From Oceanobacillus sp. HTM 045 (GTDB lineage: Bacteria > Pseudomonadota > Alphaproteobacteria > Rhodobacterales > Rhodobacteraceae): a DNA stretch of 64,000 bases. Position 1 is the stretch's first letter. Each line of letters starts with the position of its first letter. The DNA is taken from contig WNWL01000005.1 in assembly GCA_009733745.1 (NCBI GenBank), positions 372,001 through 436,000 on the forward strand. Reading direction: 5' to 3'. Of this stretch, positions 1 to 8,621 are shown one piece after another. The translations under genes and the position numbers were made by a program. Below the pieces are notes generated by a model. That model was not told the origin of the DNA. It ran no database searches and worked only from the letters and a program-made list of their open reading frames with translations.

Positions 1-984
1 GGGCCCGGTCTCGCCATAGGCCGAGAGCGAGGCGTAGACGATCCCCGGCCGCACGGAGGCGGCCTCCGCCGGGCCGAAGCCGTGCCGCGCGATGGCGCCG
101 GGGCGATAGCCCTGCAACAGCACGTCCGCGCCCGCCAGCAGGCCGCGGAAGGTCTCCGCCTGGCCCGCGTCGCGCAGGTCCAGGTGGGTCGCCCGCTTGC
201 CGCGGCCCATGTCCACCGCCAGCACCTCGATGGTCGGCAGGTGCGGCGCCGTCACCAGCAGCACCTCCGCGCCGTGCGAGGCCAGTTCCCGCCCCGCCAC
301 CGGCCCGGCGATGATCCGCGTCAGGTCGAGTACCCGCACGCCTTCCAGCGCGCGGGAGGCCGGGGCGAAGGGCTCCGGCGGCGCGTCGCCGATCCGCTCG
401 ATGGCGACGGCGGGCAACTCGGCCACGGCGGCGGATTGCGGGTGCGCCGCCCATTCCTCCGCCGTGCGGTAGAGCGCCACGCACATGCCGCGCGCCGTCG
501 CCGCCGCCTCGAATTCCGCGCCGTCCCGCTCCGCCAGCGCCGCGGCCACCGCCGCGCGCTCGTTGGCGCAGCCGAGCAGGTCCAGCACGCCGTCGCGGTG
601 ATGCGGGAAGTTGGTGTGGAGCCGGATCCAGCCGCCACCGGCATGGCCGCCCGCGCAGGGGTAGTTCCCCGCGATCGGGTCCCACACGTCCGGCAGCGGG
701 CCGCCATCCACCGTGACGTGCCGCTCGGAGAGGAAGGCCAGCATCGCCGCGTCGAGCGGCACCTCGACCGCGCCGGGCGCCCCGCCGCGCATCGCGAATA
801 TCTCCCGCGCCGCCAGCGCGCTCGCGGCGATGGTCGCCTGCCCCAGCGCGCCCACCCGGAAGGAGGAGGGCAGGCCGTTCCCCGCACCGGTCAGGCGCAC
901 CGCGCCCAGCGCCGCGGCGTCGCCGCCGGTGCCGGTGCCGGTGCCGGTCCAGAGCTGGGACAGAAGTTCCGCACCGTCGGTCAT
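1..984 (-). CDS. CaiB/BaiF-type class III CoA-transferase, 3' end cut by window edge
   Basis: The minus-strand frame opens with ATG at 984 and stays open to base 1, so about 328 N-terminal residues are present and the C-terminus is missing. Class III transferases move CoA between acyl groups through a conserved Asp. The hallmarks seen are VLDLTRIIAGPVAGRELASH, DMGRGKRATHLDLR, LLAGADVLLQGYRPGAI and IVYASLSAYGETGP. A long N-terminal stretch of about 200 residues precedes VLDLTR, which suggests a two-lobe or duplicated form in which the first lobe is degenerate. Residues 13-20 are a Thr-Gly run encoded by a hexamer repeat. It starts 89 bp downstream of a protease gene on the same strand. The substrate cannot be told from sequence. 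Confidence 0.85.
   Translation of the reverse strand, partial: MTDGAELLSQLWTGTGTGTGGDAAALGAVRLTGAGNGLPSSFRVGALGQATIAASALAAREIFAMRGGAPGAVEVPLDAAMLAFLSERHVTVDGGPLPDVWDPIAGNYPCAGGHAGGGWIRLHTNFPHHRDGVLDLLGCANERAAVAAALAERDGAEFEAAATARGMCVALYRTAEEWAAHPQSAAVAELPAVAIERIGDAPPEPFAPASRALEGVRVLDLTRIIAGPVAGRELASHGAEVLLVTAPHLPTIEVLAVDMGRGKRATHLDLRDAGQAETFRGLLAGADVLLQGYRPGAIARHGFGPAEAASVRPGIVYASLSAYGETGP
925..948. repeat. (GCCGGT)x4 hexanucleotide tandem repeat inside the CoA-transferase N-terminus
   Basis: Four perfect GCCGGT units lie at 925-930, 931-936, 937-942 and 943-948. On the coding (minus) strand they read as alternating Thr-Gly codons, so gain or loss of a unit would keep the frame and change the length by two residues. 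Confidence 0.8.
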
Positions 985-1073
985 GCCGCCCTCCCGCGAT
1001 CCACGGCACGGGTCTAGCGCAGCCGGGGAGCCGCGGCAAAGGCCGGAAGCGTGAAGGTTCGGTCGCGGGAAAC

Positions 1074-1835
1074 TCAGTAGCGGGGCGGCGAGGCGATCTC
1101 GATCAGCGCCCGGTCCGCCCGCACCGCGAAGGCGCGCGGCTCGAACCCGCCGCGGCGGTTCGAGAGCACCCCGATCACCCGCCGCTCCGGCCCGACGCCG
1201 GCCACCAGCGGCGCGCCGGACGCGCCCTCCGGCGGGGTGCAGAAAAGCTGCAGCACCGCGCCCAGCACCGCGTCCACCCCGCAGCTCGGGTCGATCACCA
1301 GCTCGGTCCCGCGCGAGGGGCCGTAGCTCGGCAGCAGCAGCCCGCGCCGGTCGCCGCCCCAGTTGCCGACCGGGATCGGCCAGACCTCGTGCGACCCGAC
1401 CGGCCAGCCGAGATCCAGCATCGCCACGTCGCTGGCCGTGGTCTCCATGTCGGCGAAATAGGCGCTCCGGTAGCCGGGATGGACCCGCGCACCGACGATC
1501 TCGCGCTCCAGCAGCGCGGTGTTGCCGTAGACCCCGGCCTGGAACCGCAGCCGCCCGAACTCGTAAGGCGTGCCGCTGTCGTCCAGTACGCAATGCGCCG
1601 CCGTCAGCACCGCGGTTTCCGAGATCAGCGTGGCGGTGCAGACGAAATGCCCGTCGCGGGTCAGCCGCCCGACCGCCGCCCAGGGCCGCGATTCCGGCCC
1701 GGTGAACAGCGCCGGCGCGGGGTAGGCGGCGGCCTGCGCCGCGGCGGGCGCGGCCTGCCCGGCCAGCCCCGCGGCGAAGGCCAGCGCGGCGCAGATTGCG
1801 GATCGGATCGGGTGTCGCCCGTTCAGGTAACGCAT
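1074..1835 (-). CDS. Secreted trypsin-like serine protease (S1 family)
   Basis: The predicted 253-residue protein has a signal peptide rich in Ala and Leu ending near AAAQA (residues 30-37), so it is probably periplasmic or secreted. The chymotrypsin-fold triad is visible: His81 in LTAAHC, Asp136 in SDVAMLD and Ser206 in EGASGAP. Four cysteines besides the signal-region one could form two disulfides. Only 3 bp separate it from the upstream protease gene, so the two are a tandem pair, probably one transcript. The GASG form around the serine differs from the classical GDSG. Substrate unknown. Confidence 0.85.
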   Translation of the reverse strand: MRYLNGRHPIRSAICAALAFAAGLAGQAAPAAAQAAAYPAPALFTGPESRPWAAVGRLTRDGHFVCTATLISETAVLTAAHCVLDDSGTPYEFGRLRFQAGVYGNTALLEREIVGARVHPGYRSAYFADMETTASDVAMLDLGWPVGSHEVWPIPVGNWGGDRRGLLLPSYGPSRGTELVIDPSCGVDAVLGAVLQLFCTPPEGASGAPLVAGVGPERRVIGVLSNRRGGFEPRAFAVRADRALIEIASPPRY

Positions 1836-1838
1836 GGC

Positions 1839-2591
1839 TCAGTCTACCCCTCTTCCCGCCCCCGGGTCGAGCGCCGCCATCAGCGCGGGCAGCGCGGCGG
1901 CGACGCTCACGGCGAAGGCGCGCGGTTTCCCCCCGCTGACGCCCATCGCCGAGATCACCCCCACGATACGCCGCTCGGGCCCGGTTCCGTCGAAGACCGG
2001 GGCGCCGGAGACGCCGTGGGTGACCTCGCAGTCGAGCGCGAAGATCGCGCCCCGGCGCCCGGCGAAGTGGCAGCCGTCCTGCAGGCTCGGCGCGTGGGGC
2101 CGGTCGCGGCGGTAGGAGACCAGCGTGATCGCCCCGCCCGGCGCGGCCTGGTCGGAGAGGGCGAAGGGCGCGATCTCCTCGGTCGGGATCGGCTCCTCCA
2201 GCCGCACCAGCGCGAGGTCGGTGGCGACCGCGGCCTCGGAGAGCGGGTCGGCGGCGGCGTAGTCCGGGTGCAGCACGATCGCCGCGGCCTTGCGGTGCGC
2301 GGCGGCGTTGCCGAGCCGCCATCCGGCGACGAAATGCACGTTGCCCGGCGCGCGGGTCGTGCCGGTGCCGGAATCCACCACGCAATGCGCCGCGGTCAGC
2401 ACCAGGTCGGGCGCGATCAGCGCCCCGGTGCACATCGAGCGGTCGCGGGTGCCGGCGAAGTTGATCCGCCCGACCGCGAGCCAGTTGCGCGCCTCCTCCG
2501 CGCCCAGCATCCGCGACAGCGCCATGTCCAGCGCCGGCGCGGCGCCGGGGACGAGGCAGAGACAAAGGCAAAGGGCGTGGATCAGGCGCAT
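1839..2591 (-). CDS. Secreted trypsin-like serine protease (S1 family), tandem paralogue
   Basis: I chose the ATG at 2591 because it begins a clean signal peptide (RLIHALCLCLCLVPGAAPA); an upstream in-frame start would add a charged leader. The 250-residue product carries the triad His69 in LTAAHC, Asp125 in TDLALVR and Ser195 in HGVSGAP. It resembles the downstream paralogue in layout, including the ERRI(V)GV segment after the serine and the closing PRAFAV motif, so the pair probably arose by duplication. As there, the residue before the catalytic serine is not the usual Asp (GVSG). Confidence 0.85.
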   Translation of the reverse strand: MRLIHALCLCLCLVPGAAPALDMALSRMLGAEEARNWLAVGRINFAGTRDRSMCTGALIAPDLVLTAAHCVVDSGTGTTRAPGNVHFVAGWRLGNAAAHRKAAAIVLHPDYAAADPLSEAAVATDLALVRLEEPIPTEEIAPFALSDQAAPGGAITLVSYRRDRPHAPSLQDGCHFAGRRGAIFALDCEVTHGVSGAPVFDGTGPERRIVGVISAMGVSGGKPRAFAVSVAAALPALMAALDPGAGRGVD

Positions 2592-2644
2592 CGGTGCAAT
2601 CGCGGTCCGGGAGCCTCCATCCCTGACAGCCTTTCGCCGGGGGT

Positions 2645-3067
2645 TCAAGCGCGCACCGCCCGCCGCATGGTGACGGAGGTCGGCCGGTCGTAGCCCGGAT
2701 GCGCCGTCTCGCCGGTCCTTACGAAGCCCATCGCGGCGAAGGCGGCGTGGTTCTCGGCAAGCTCGATCCGCGTCTCCAGTTCCAGTGCCGGCAGGCCGAG
2801 CGCGCGGGCGCGCGCCACCGCGTGCTCCACCAGCAGCCGGGCGAAGCCGCGGCGGCGGTGGGTGGCGGCCACCGCGAGCTTGCCGAGATAGAGCGCATCC
2901 GCCCGCGGAGTCAGGAACATGCAGGCCACCGGCGGCGTGCCGATCAGCCAGACCTCGCCCGCCTCCGCCTGCGCGGCGATGGCCTCCTCGGTCAGCCGGT
3001 GCATCGAGGAGGGCGGGTCGATCCGCCCGTCCATGAAGGCGAAGCTCTCGCGGATCAGCGCCAGCAC
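2645..3067 (-). CDS. GNAT-family N-acetyltransferase
   Basis: The acetyl-CoA binding core is clear: LYLGKLAVAATHRRRGFARLL includes the R/Q-x-x-G-x-A motif of GNAT proteins, followed by LELETRIELAENHAAFAAMGF. The acceptor is unknown. The start is uncertain. No ATG, GTG or TTG lies in frame at the expected N-terminus; the GTG at 3067 (VLALIRESF) is the first plausible start. The frame upstream (PLRAQGDFDR) still looks related to the family, so the true start may be non-canonical or the 5' end damaged. It is divergent from the DUF599 gene. Confidence 0.75.
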   Translation of the reverse strand: MLALIRESFAFMDGRIDPPSSMHRLTEEAIAAQAEAGEVWLIGTPPVACMFLTPRADALYLGKLAVAATHRRRGFARLLVEHAVARARALGLPALELETRIELAENHAAFAAMGFVRTGETAHPGYDRPTSVTMRRAVRA

Positions 3068-3139
3068 CGCCGCCCGGTCGAAGTCGCCTTGTGCCCGCAG
3101 CGGCTTTGCAGCGGCGTCCGGCTGCGCTAGGGGGATCTG

Positions 3140-3853
3140 GTGCAGGATCTGGTCTCCCTTCTTCCGCCGGGCTTCACGCCCTGGGACGTCGCCGCCGTGG
3201 CGCTGCTGATGGTCGCGATGTTCGCGACCATCTGGGCGATCGAGTGGAGCCCGTTCGCGGCGCACTCGATGAGCACGCTGATGCAGCGCTACCGCCACGA
3301 ATGGATGCACCAGTTCGCGCTGCGTGAGAACCGGATTCTGGATTCCGCGCTGCTCGCCTCGCTCCGGCAGGGCACGGCCTTCTACGCTTCGGCCTCGATG
3401 ATCGCGGTCGGGGGCATCGCCGCGCTGCTGGGCCGGGCCGAGGCGTTGCAGGTGATCGCCGCCGACCTCGCGCTGGAAGGCGGCGGGCGGCGGTTCTGGG
3501 AAATCAAGCTGCTGTTCGTGCTCGCCTTCGTCGCGCACGCCTTTCTCAAGTTCGCCTGGGCGCACCGGCTGTTCGGCTATCTCGTGGTTCTGCTCGGCGC
3601 GATCCCGGCATGGGACGGGCAGGGCGGCGCGGCCTTCGACATGGCCAACCGGGCCTCGGTGGTGCATGTCTCGGCCGCGCGGTCGTTCAACCGGGGGCTC
3701 AGGTCGATCTATTTCGGCCTTGCCGCGCTCGCCTGGGTGGCCGGGCCGCTGGTGCTGGCGGTGGCGACGCTGCTGGTGGTGGGCATGCTGATGCGCCGCG
3801 AGTTCTTCTCCTCCGCCCGCCACGCGGTGGCGCGGCCCGCGGCGCACAAGTAG
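3140..3853 (+). CDS. DUF599-family integral membrane protein
   Basis: The 237-residue protein has about four hydrophobic segments (roughly residues 15-36, 78-95, 120-135 with 145-160, and 190-215) and the DUF599 signatures RHEWM and SLRQGTAFYASAS near residues 55-85. This family is common in proteobacteria and has no assigned function. It is divergent from the GNAT gene and convergent with ptsP, with a 30-bp gap. Confidence 0.85.
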   Translation: MQDLVSLLPPGFTPWDVAAVALLMVAMFATIWAIEWSPFAAHSMSTLMQRYRHEWMHQFALRENRILDSALLASLRQGTAFYASASMIAVGGIAALLGRAEALQVIAADLALEGGGRRFWEIKLLFVLAFVAHAFLKFAWAHRLFGYLVVLLGAIPAWDGQGGAAFDMANRASVVHVSAARSFNRGLRSIYFGLAALAWVAGPLVLAVATLLVVGMLMRREFFSSARHAVARPAAHK

Positions 3854-3883
3854 GGGCGGGGGGGCCCGCGGCGTTTCGGGGGC

Positions 3884-6160
3884 TCAGCGGGTATAGCGGT
3901 CCGAATGCAGGCCGCGTTCGCGCGACCAGTCCAGCAGCCGCGGGCGCAGGCTGGTCTGGTCGTCCGCCTCGGCCCCGGCCAGCAGGTCGCGCACCTCGTT
4001 CAGGTCCACCTCGCGCAGCAGGCGCTTGACCGGGCCGATCGAGGCCGCCCGCATCGACAGCGAGCGGTAGCCCACCGCCGCCAGCGCCACCGCCTCCAGC
4101 GGCCGCCCCGCCGCCTCGCCGCAGAAGGAGAGCGGCACGTCCAGCCGGTCGCAGCGGATGGCGATGTCGCGCAGGAGGCGCAGGAACGACAGGTTCAGCA
4201 CATCGTAGCGCTGGCGCACCCGCTCGTTCTCGCGGTCGGCGGCGAAGAAGAACTGCATCAGGTCGTTGCCGCCGACCGAGATGAAATCGGTCTGCGCGAA
4301 GAAGGCGTCGCTGGCGTAGGCCAGCGCCGGGGTCTCCAGCATCGCGCCGACCCGGACGGTCGAGGGCACCTCGCGCCCGCGCGCCTTCATCCCCTCCAGC
4401 GCCTCGTCGAGCAGCGCGCGGGCGCGGCGGAACTCGTCGGCCTCCGTCACCATCGGGAACATCAGCGACAGCGGCCGCGTGCCCGCGCCGCGGATCAGCG
4501 CCTGAAGCTGCATCTTGAACAGGAGCGGCCGGTCGAGCCCGAGCCGGATCGCCCGCCAGCCGAGCGCGGGGTTCGGCTCCTCCACCCGCTTCATGTAGGA
4601 CAAGAGCTTGTCCGAGCCGATGTCGAGGGTGCGGAAGATCACCGGCCGCCCGTTCGCGGCGTCGAGCACGCGCGCATAGGTCCGCGCCTGCTCAGTGCGG
4701 CCCGGCAGCGAGGCGCGCAGCATGAATTGCAACTCGGTGCGGTAGAGCCCGACCCCTCCCGCGCCCGAACCCTCCAGGCTAGGCAGGTCGGAGAGGATGC
4801 CCGCGTTCATGTGCAGCGCGATCATCGTGCCGTCGAGCGTCAGCGCCGGCTTGTCGCGCAGGCCCTTGTAGATCTCCGCCGCCTGCCGCGCGACCACCAC
4901 TTTCTGGTGGAAGGCGTCGAGCACGTCCCCGCCGGGGCGTAGGCTGACCGCGCCGATCGCGCCGTCCACCACCACCTTGTCGCCGGGGTTGGTCTCGCGC
5001 GTCACCCGTTGGCACTGCACCACCATCGGAATCGACAGCGCGCGGGCGACGATGGCGGCGTGGGAGGAGAGCGAGCCCTCCTCCAGCACGATGCCGGCAA
5101 TCTGCCCGGCATGGTCCATCAGCTCGCCCGGCCCGATGTTGCGCGCGATCAGGATCGCCCCCGCCTGGATCTCCGGCGCGCCGCCCGCCGCGCCCAGCAG
5201 GTGGCGCAGCAGCCGGTTGGCGAGGTCGTCGAGGTCGTGCAGCCGCTCGCGCAGGTATGGGTCGGCGATCCGCTCCATCCGCGACCGCGCGGCGGACTGC
5301 ACCTTCTCGACCGCCACCTCCGCCGAGAGGCCGCTCTCGATGGCCTCCTCCAGCCGGCGCAGCCAGCCCTTGTCGTAGGCGAACATGCGGTAGGCCTCGA
5401 GCACGTCGCGGTGCTCGCCGGTGGCGGCTATCTCGTCCGAGCGCACCAGGTCGTCGATGTCGCCGCGCAGCGCGGTCATCGCCTCGTGCAGGCGCGCGCG
5501 CTCGCTCTCGACATTCTCGGCGATCGGGTTGAACACCATCACCCGCGGCTCGTGCAGGTGGGCCGGGCCCTCGGCCAGCCCCTCGGAGGCGGCGATGCCG
5601 ACCATCTCCACGGGCTGCGTGCGCACCTGCGGGATCGGCTGGAATTCCTCGCCGTTGGTGAACATCCCCGCCTCGGTCATCTCGGCGATGACCATGGCGA
5701 CGATTTCCAGCCCGTCGATCTCGTCCTCGGTGTACTCGCGCGCGACCCGGTTCTGGATCACCAGCACGCCCAGCACCTCGCCGAGACGCTGGATCGGCAC
5801 GCCGGCGAAGGAGCGGTAGGCCTCCTCGCGGGTCTCGGGGATGTACTGGAAGCCCGGCGCCTCCTGCGCGTTGGAGGTGGCGATCGGCTCGGCGCGCTGG
5901 GCGATCCGGCCGACAAGGCCGTGGCCGATCTTGAGCGAGACCCGGTGCACCGCGTCCGGGTGCAGACCCTCGGTGGCGCAGAGTTCCAGCCGGCTCCGGT
6001 CGCGCTTGAGGTAGATCGAGCACACCTCGGCCACGAGCTGCCCGGCGACGAGGCGGACGACCTTGTCGAGCCGCGCCTGCCCGTCCCCGGGCTCGGCGAG
6101 CACCCTGCGCAACGCCTTCAGCAGCGTGCGCGATCCGCCTCCTGTCTTGGTGCCGGGCAT
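3884..6160 (-). CDS. ptsP: Phosphoenolpyruvate-protein phosphotransferase PtsP (EI-Ntr)
   Basis: This is the first enzyme of the nitrogen-related phosphotransferase system; it takes phosphate from PEP and passes it to NPr. The 758 residues fit the family. An N-terminal GAF domain covers about residues 20-160. Then come the EI N-domain, the phospho-histidine site SLSSHAAIVARALS (His near 365), and the PEP-binding TIM barrel with GVGLYRTELQFM, VGAMLETPALA, ISVGGNDLMQF and a PLSFCGEAAG cysteine near the C-terminus. It lies 28 bp downstream of lysC on the same strand, a pairing common in Alphaproteobacteria. Confidence 0.95.
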   Translation of the reverse strand: MPGTKTGGGSRTLLKALRRVLAEPGDGQARLDKVVRLVAGQLVAEVCSIYLKRDRSRLELCATEGLHPDAVHRVSLKIGHGLVGRIAQRAEPIATSNAQEAPGFQYIPETREEAYRSFAGVPIQRLGEVLGVLVIQNRVAREYTEDEIDGLEIVAMVIAEMTEAGMFTNGEEFQPIPQVRTQPVEMVGIAASEGLAEGPAHLHEPRVMVFNPIAENVESERARLHEAMTALRGDIDDLVRSDEIAATGEHRDVLEAYRMFAYDKGWLRRLEEAIESGLSAEVAVEKVQSAARSRMERIADPYLRERLHDLDDLANRLLRHLLGAAGGAPEIQAGAILIARNIGPGELMDHAGQIAGIVLEEGSLSSHAAIVARALSIPMVVQCQRVTRETNPGDKVVVDGAIGAVSLRPGGDVLDAFHQKVVVARQAAEIYKGLRDKPALTLDGTMIALHMNAGILSDLPSLEGSGAGGVGLYRTELQFMLRASLPGRTEQARTYARVLDAANGRPVIFRTLDIGSDKLLSYMKRVEEPNPALGWRAIRLGLDRPLLFKMQLQALIRGAGTRPLSLMFPMVTEADEFRRARALLDEALEGMKARGREVPSTVRVGAMLETPALAYASDAFFAQTDFISVGGNDLMQFFFAADRENERVRQRYDVLNLSFLRLLRDIAIRCDRLDVPLSFCGEAAGRPLEAVALAAVGYRSLSMRAASIGPVKRLLREVDLNEVRDLLAGAEADDQTSLRPRLLDWSRERGLHSDRYTR

Positions 6161-6188
6161 TCTTCCCCGCTCCGCTTGCGACGCAGGA

Positions 6189-7463
6189 TCAGGCCGCGGG
6201 CTCCTGTTCGAGCCCGAAGGCCGCGTGGAGCGAACGCACCGCCAGTTCGAGGTAGCGCCGGTCGATCAGGACGCTGACCTTGATCTCCGAGGTGGTGATC
6301 ACCTTGATGTTCACCCCGTCCGCCGCCAGCGCGTTGAACATCTTCGAGGCGACGCCGGCATGCGAGCGCATCCCGATCCCCACCACCGAGACCTTGGCGA
6401 CGGTGTCGTCGATCACGATGTCGGTCCAGCCGATGGCGGCCTTCTCGCCCTCCAGCGCGGCGGTCGCCTTGGCGATCTCGTCCTTGCCGAGCGAGAAGGT
6501 CATGTCGGTCATGCCGTCCGCGCCGATGTTCTGGACGATCATGTCCACGTTCACGCCGGACCGGGCGAGCGGGCCGAAGATCGACGCCGCGATGCCGGGC
6601 CGGTCGGGCACCTTCACCAGCGTCACCTTGGCCTCGTCGCGCGAGTAGGCGATGCCGCTGACGACGTTCTGTTCCATGATCTCCTCCTCGTCGCAGACCA
6701 GCGTGCCGGGCACGTCCTCGAAGGACGACAGCACCTGGAGGCGAACCTTGTAACGCATCGCCAGCTCGACCGAGCGCGTCTGCAGCACCTTCGCGCCCAG
6801 CGAGGCCAGTTCCAGCATCTCCTCGTAGGCGATGCGGTCCAGCTTGCGCGCCTTCGGCTCGATCCGCGGATCGGTCGTGTAGACCCCGTCCACATCGGTG
6901 TAGATGTCGCAGCGCTCCGCGCCAAGGGCCGCGGCGAAGGCGACCGCGGTGGTGTCCGACCCGCCGCGCCCCAGCGTGGTGATCCGCCCGTCCGGCGCGA
7001 TGCCCTGGAAACCGGCGATCACGGCATGCAGCCCCTCGCCGAACTTGCGCTCGAGGTTGGTGGTCTCGATCTCGGTGATCCGCGCCGCGCCGTGGGCGTC
7101 GGTGGTGCGCACCGGCACCTGCCAGCCCATCCACGACCGGGCCGGCACGCCCATCTCCTGGAGGGTGAGCGCCATGAGGCCGGACGTGACCTGCTCGCCC
7201 GCGGCGACCACGGCGTCATATTCGCGGCTGTCGAACAGGCCCGGATGGTTCGCGCCCTCGGGCCGCGAGGCGTTGCGCACGAACTCCACCAGCTTGTTGG
7301 TCTCGCCCGCCATGGCCGAGACCACCACCGTCACGTCGTAGCCCTTCTCGACCTCGCGTTTGACACGCATCGCCGCATTCCGGATCCGGTCCAGATCCGC
7401 AACGGAAGTGCCGCCGAACTTCATGACGAGCCGCGGCGCACGGCCGGGGGCTTGGGTGGACAT
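6189..7463 (-). CDS. lysC: Aspartate kinase
   Basis: It phosphorylates aspartate at the entry to Lys, Thr, Met and diaminopimelate synthesis. The kinase domain begins KFGGTSVADLDRI near residue 14, with the catalytic-region motifs GRGGSDTTAVAFAAALGA and YTDVDGVYTTDPR. Two C-terminal ACT repeats follow (EAKVTLVKVPDRPGIAASIF and VAKVSVVGIGMRSHAGVASK), which indicates allosteric feedback by amino acids. At 424 residues it is a monofunctional kinase. It is followed by ptsP in the same direction. Confidence 0.96.
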   Translation of the reverse strand: MSTQAPGRAPRLVMKFGGTSVADLDRIRNAAMRVKREVEKGYDVTVVVSAMAGETNKLVEFVRNASRPEGANHPGLFDSREYDAVVAAGEQVTSGLMALTLQEMGVPARSWMGWQVPVRTTDAHGAARITEIETTNLERKFGEGLHAVIAGFQGIAPDGRITTLGRGGSDTTAVAFAAALGAERCDIYTDVDGVYTTDPRIEPKARKLDRIAYEEMLELASLGAKVLQTRSVELAMRYKVRLQVLSSFEDVPGTLVCDEEEIMEQNVVSGIAYSRDEAKVTLVKVPDRPGIAASIFGPLARSGVNVDMIVQNIGADGMTDMTFSLGKDEIAKATAALEGEKAAIGWTDIVIDDTVAKVSVVGIGMRSHAGVASKMFNALAADGVNIKVITTSEIKVSVLIDRRYLELAVRSLHAAFGLEQEPAA

Positions 7464-7532
7464 GGGGGCTCCTGCGTGCTGACGCCGCTCTGACGATGCG
7501 CGCCCTATATCGCCCCTCCCGGCCTATCGCAA

Positions 7533-7552
7533 CCGCAACCGCAAGGTTGCGG
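7533..7552. terminator. GNRA-loop hairpin between lysC and the hisA-like gene
   Basis: A perfect 8-bp stem CCGCAACC / GGTTGCGG encloses a GCAA tetraloop in the lysC upstream region. There is no T-tract, so it may be a terminator for the upstream hisA-like gene, a leader structure of lysC, or neither. A second perfect hairpin (CCGGCGGG-ACTG-CCCGCCGG) is at 7606-7625. Confidence 0.4.
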
Positions 7553-7680
7553 CGGCGGCGGGCCGCTACTCCCGCACGTTCCGCTCCCGCATGTAATTGA
7601 CACTGCCGGCGGGACTGCCCGCCGGATCGCCAGCCCGAACCCCTGCCGGACCTCCCGCGGCGGCCCCGCCGCCCCGCGCC

Positions 7681-8424
7681 CTACTGGAACTCGGCCACCG
7701 GCTCCGCCGTGGCCGCCGCCGTGGCGATCGCGTCCGCCAGCGAGAGGCTCCGGTCGAACAGCGGCTTGGAGATCATCACCCCGGCGATGTTGTAGATGTA
7801 TTTCAGCGTCGAGATGTCGTCGCGCGTGCGCACCATGCCCGAGGCGATCACCGGCACCCCGGTCGCCTCGGCGACCCGCGTGACCATCGCGAAGCTGGCC
7901 AGCGGCCCCTCCACCTCGCTGTCGATGTCGGTCACGACGAAGGCCGCCAGCGGCGCGCGGCCGAAGCTCTTCACATAGTCCACCGGCTCGTAGACGGTCG
8001 GCTCGGTCCAACCGTGCACCATCACCTTGCCGCGCCACACGTCCACCGCCACGGCCACCTGGTCGGGGTGGGCATGGGCGGCCTGCGCGGCGAGGCCGGG
8101 CACCTGCAGCGCGGCGGTGCCGAGCACCACGCGCCCCGCGCCCGCATCGACCCAGTGATGCACCGCCTCCAGCGAGCGGATGCCGCCGCCCACCTGGATC
8201 GGCACGCCCGCCTTGCGGATGATCTCGCGTACCAGGTCCGCGTTCGATCCGGTGCCGGCGATCGCGTCGAGATCGGTCACCTGGATCCACGAGGCACCCT
8301 CCGACGCAAAGCGGCAGGCAATCTCGACCGGGTCGACATGCCAGACCGAAGGCTCGCTCAGGCGGCCCCGCCCGAGCGTGACGCAATGACCCTTCTGCAA
8401 CAGAATTCGCGGAATCACGTCCAT
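7681..8424 (-). CDS. HisA-like (HisA/HisF family) protein with altered active site
   Basis: The 247-residue TIM barrel aligns through its length with HisA (ProFAR isomerase): HVDPVEIACRF, VTDLDAIAGTGSN, IQVGGGIRS, VAVAVDVWRGKVMVHGW and VVTDIDSEVEG. The first strand reads IPRILLQKGHCVTL where HisA has IPAIDL, so the catalytic Asp near residue 8 is Leu. The second catalytic Asp (128, in AVDVW) is kept. The C-terminal phosphate site is ASGMV and ISKPLF rather than ASGGV and IGKALY. It is probably a paralogue with another reaction, not the histidine enzyme. The start ATG at 8424 begins the conserved first strand. Confidence 0.75.
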   Translation of the reverse strand: MDVIPRILLQKGHCVTLGRGRLSEPSVWHVDPVEIACRFASEGASWIQVTDLDAIAGTGSNADLVREIIRKAGVPIQVGGGIRSLEAVHHWVDAGAGRVVLGTAALQVPGLAAQAAHAHPDQVAVAVDVWRGKVMVHGWTEPTVYEPVDYVKSFGRAPLAAFVVTDIDSEVEGPLASFAMVTRVAEATGVPVIASGMVRTRDDISTLKYIYNIAGVMISKPLFDRSLSLADAIATAAATAEPVAEFQ

Positions 8425-8621
8425 CCTGGTCTCCCATGAGGGTGGCGGCCCGCCATGCCTGAACGGCACCTGTTTACCGGCGGTCGGGCCTGACGACCGG
8501 TGCGCGGCGCGCCGTGCGCCGGCACCGATTCACTCCCGCGATGGTAGCAGAGATTCGCGCCCCCGGCGTGCCGCGCTTGCGACACCGCCGGGCGTCGCGG
8601 CGACGCGGCCAAATCCGATGT

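Noticed and set aside
3068-3847. Long upstream extension of the GNAT frame (about 260 codons) antisense to the DUF599 gene
   Set aside because: It is a shadow of the membrane-protein gene; the residues are Arg/His-rich and match no family.
4779-6023. Long second minus-strand frame inside ptsP
   Set aside because: Arg/Gly/Ala-rich shadow of ptsP in another frame; antisense and frame-shifted open stretches are expected at this GC content.
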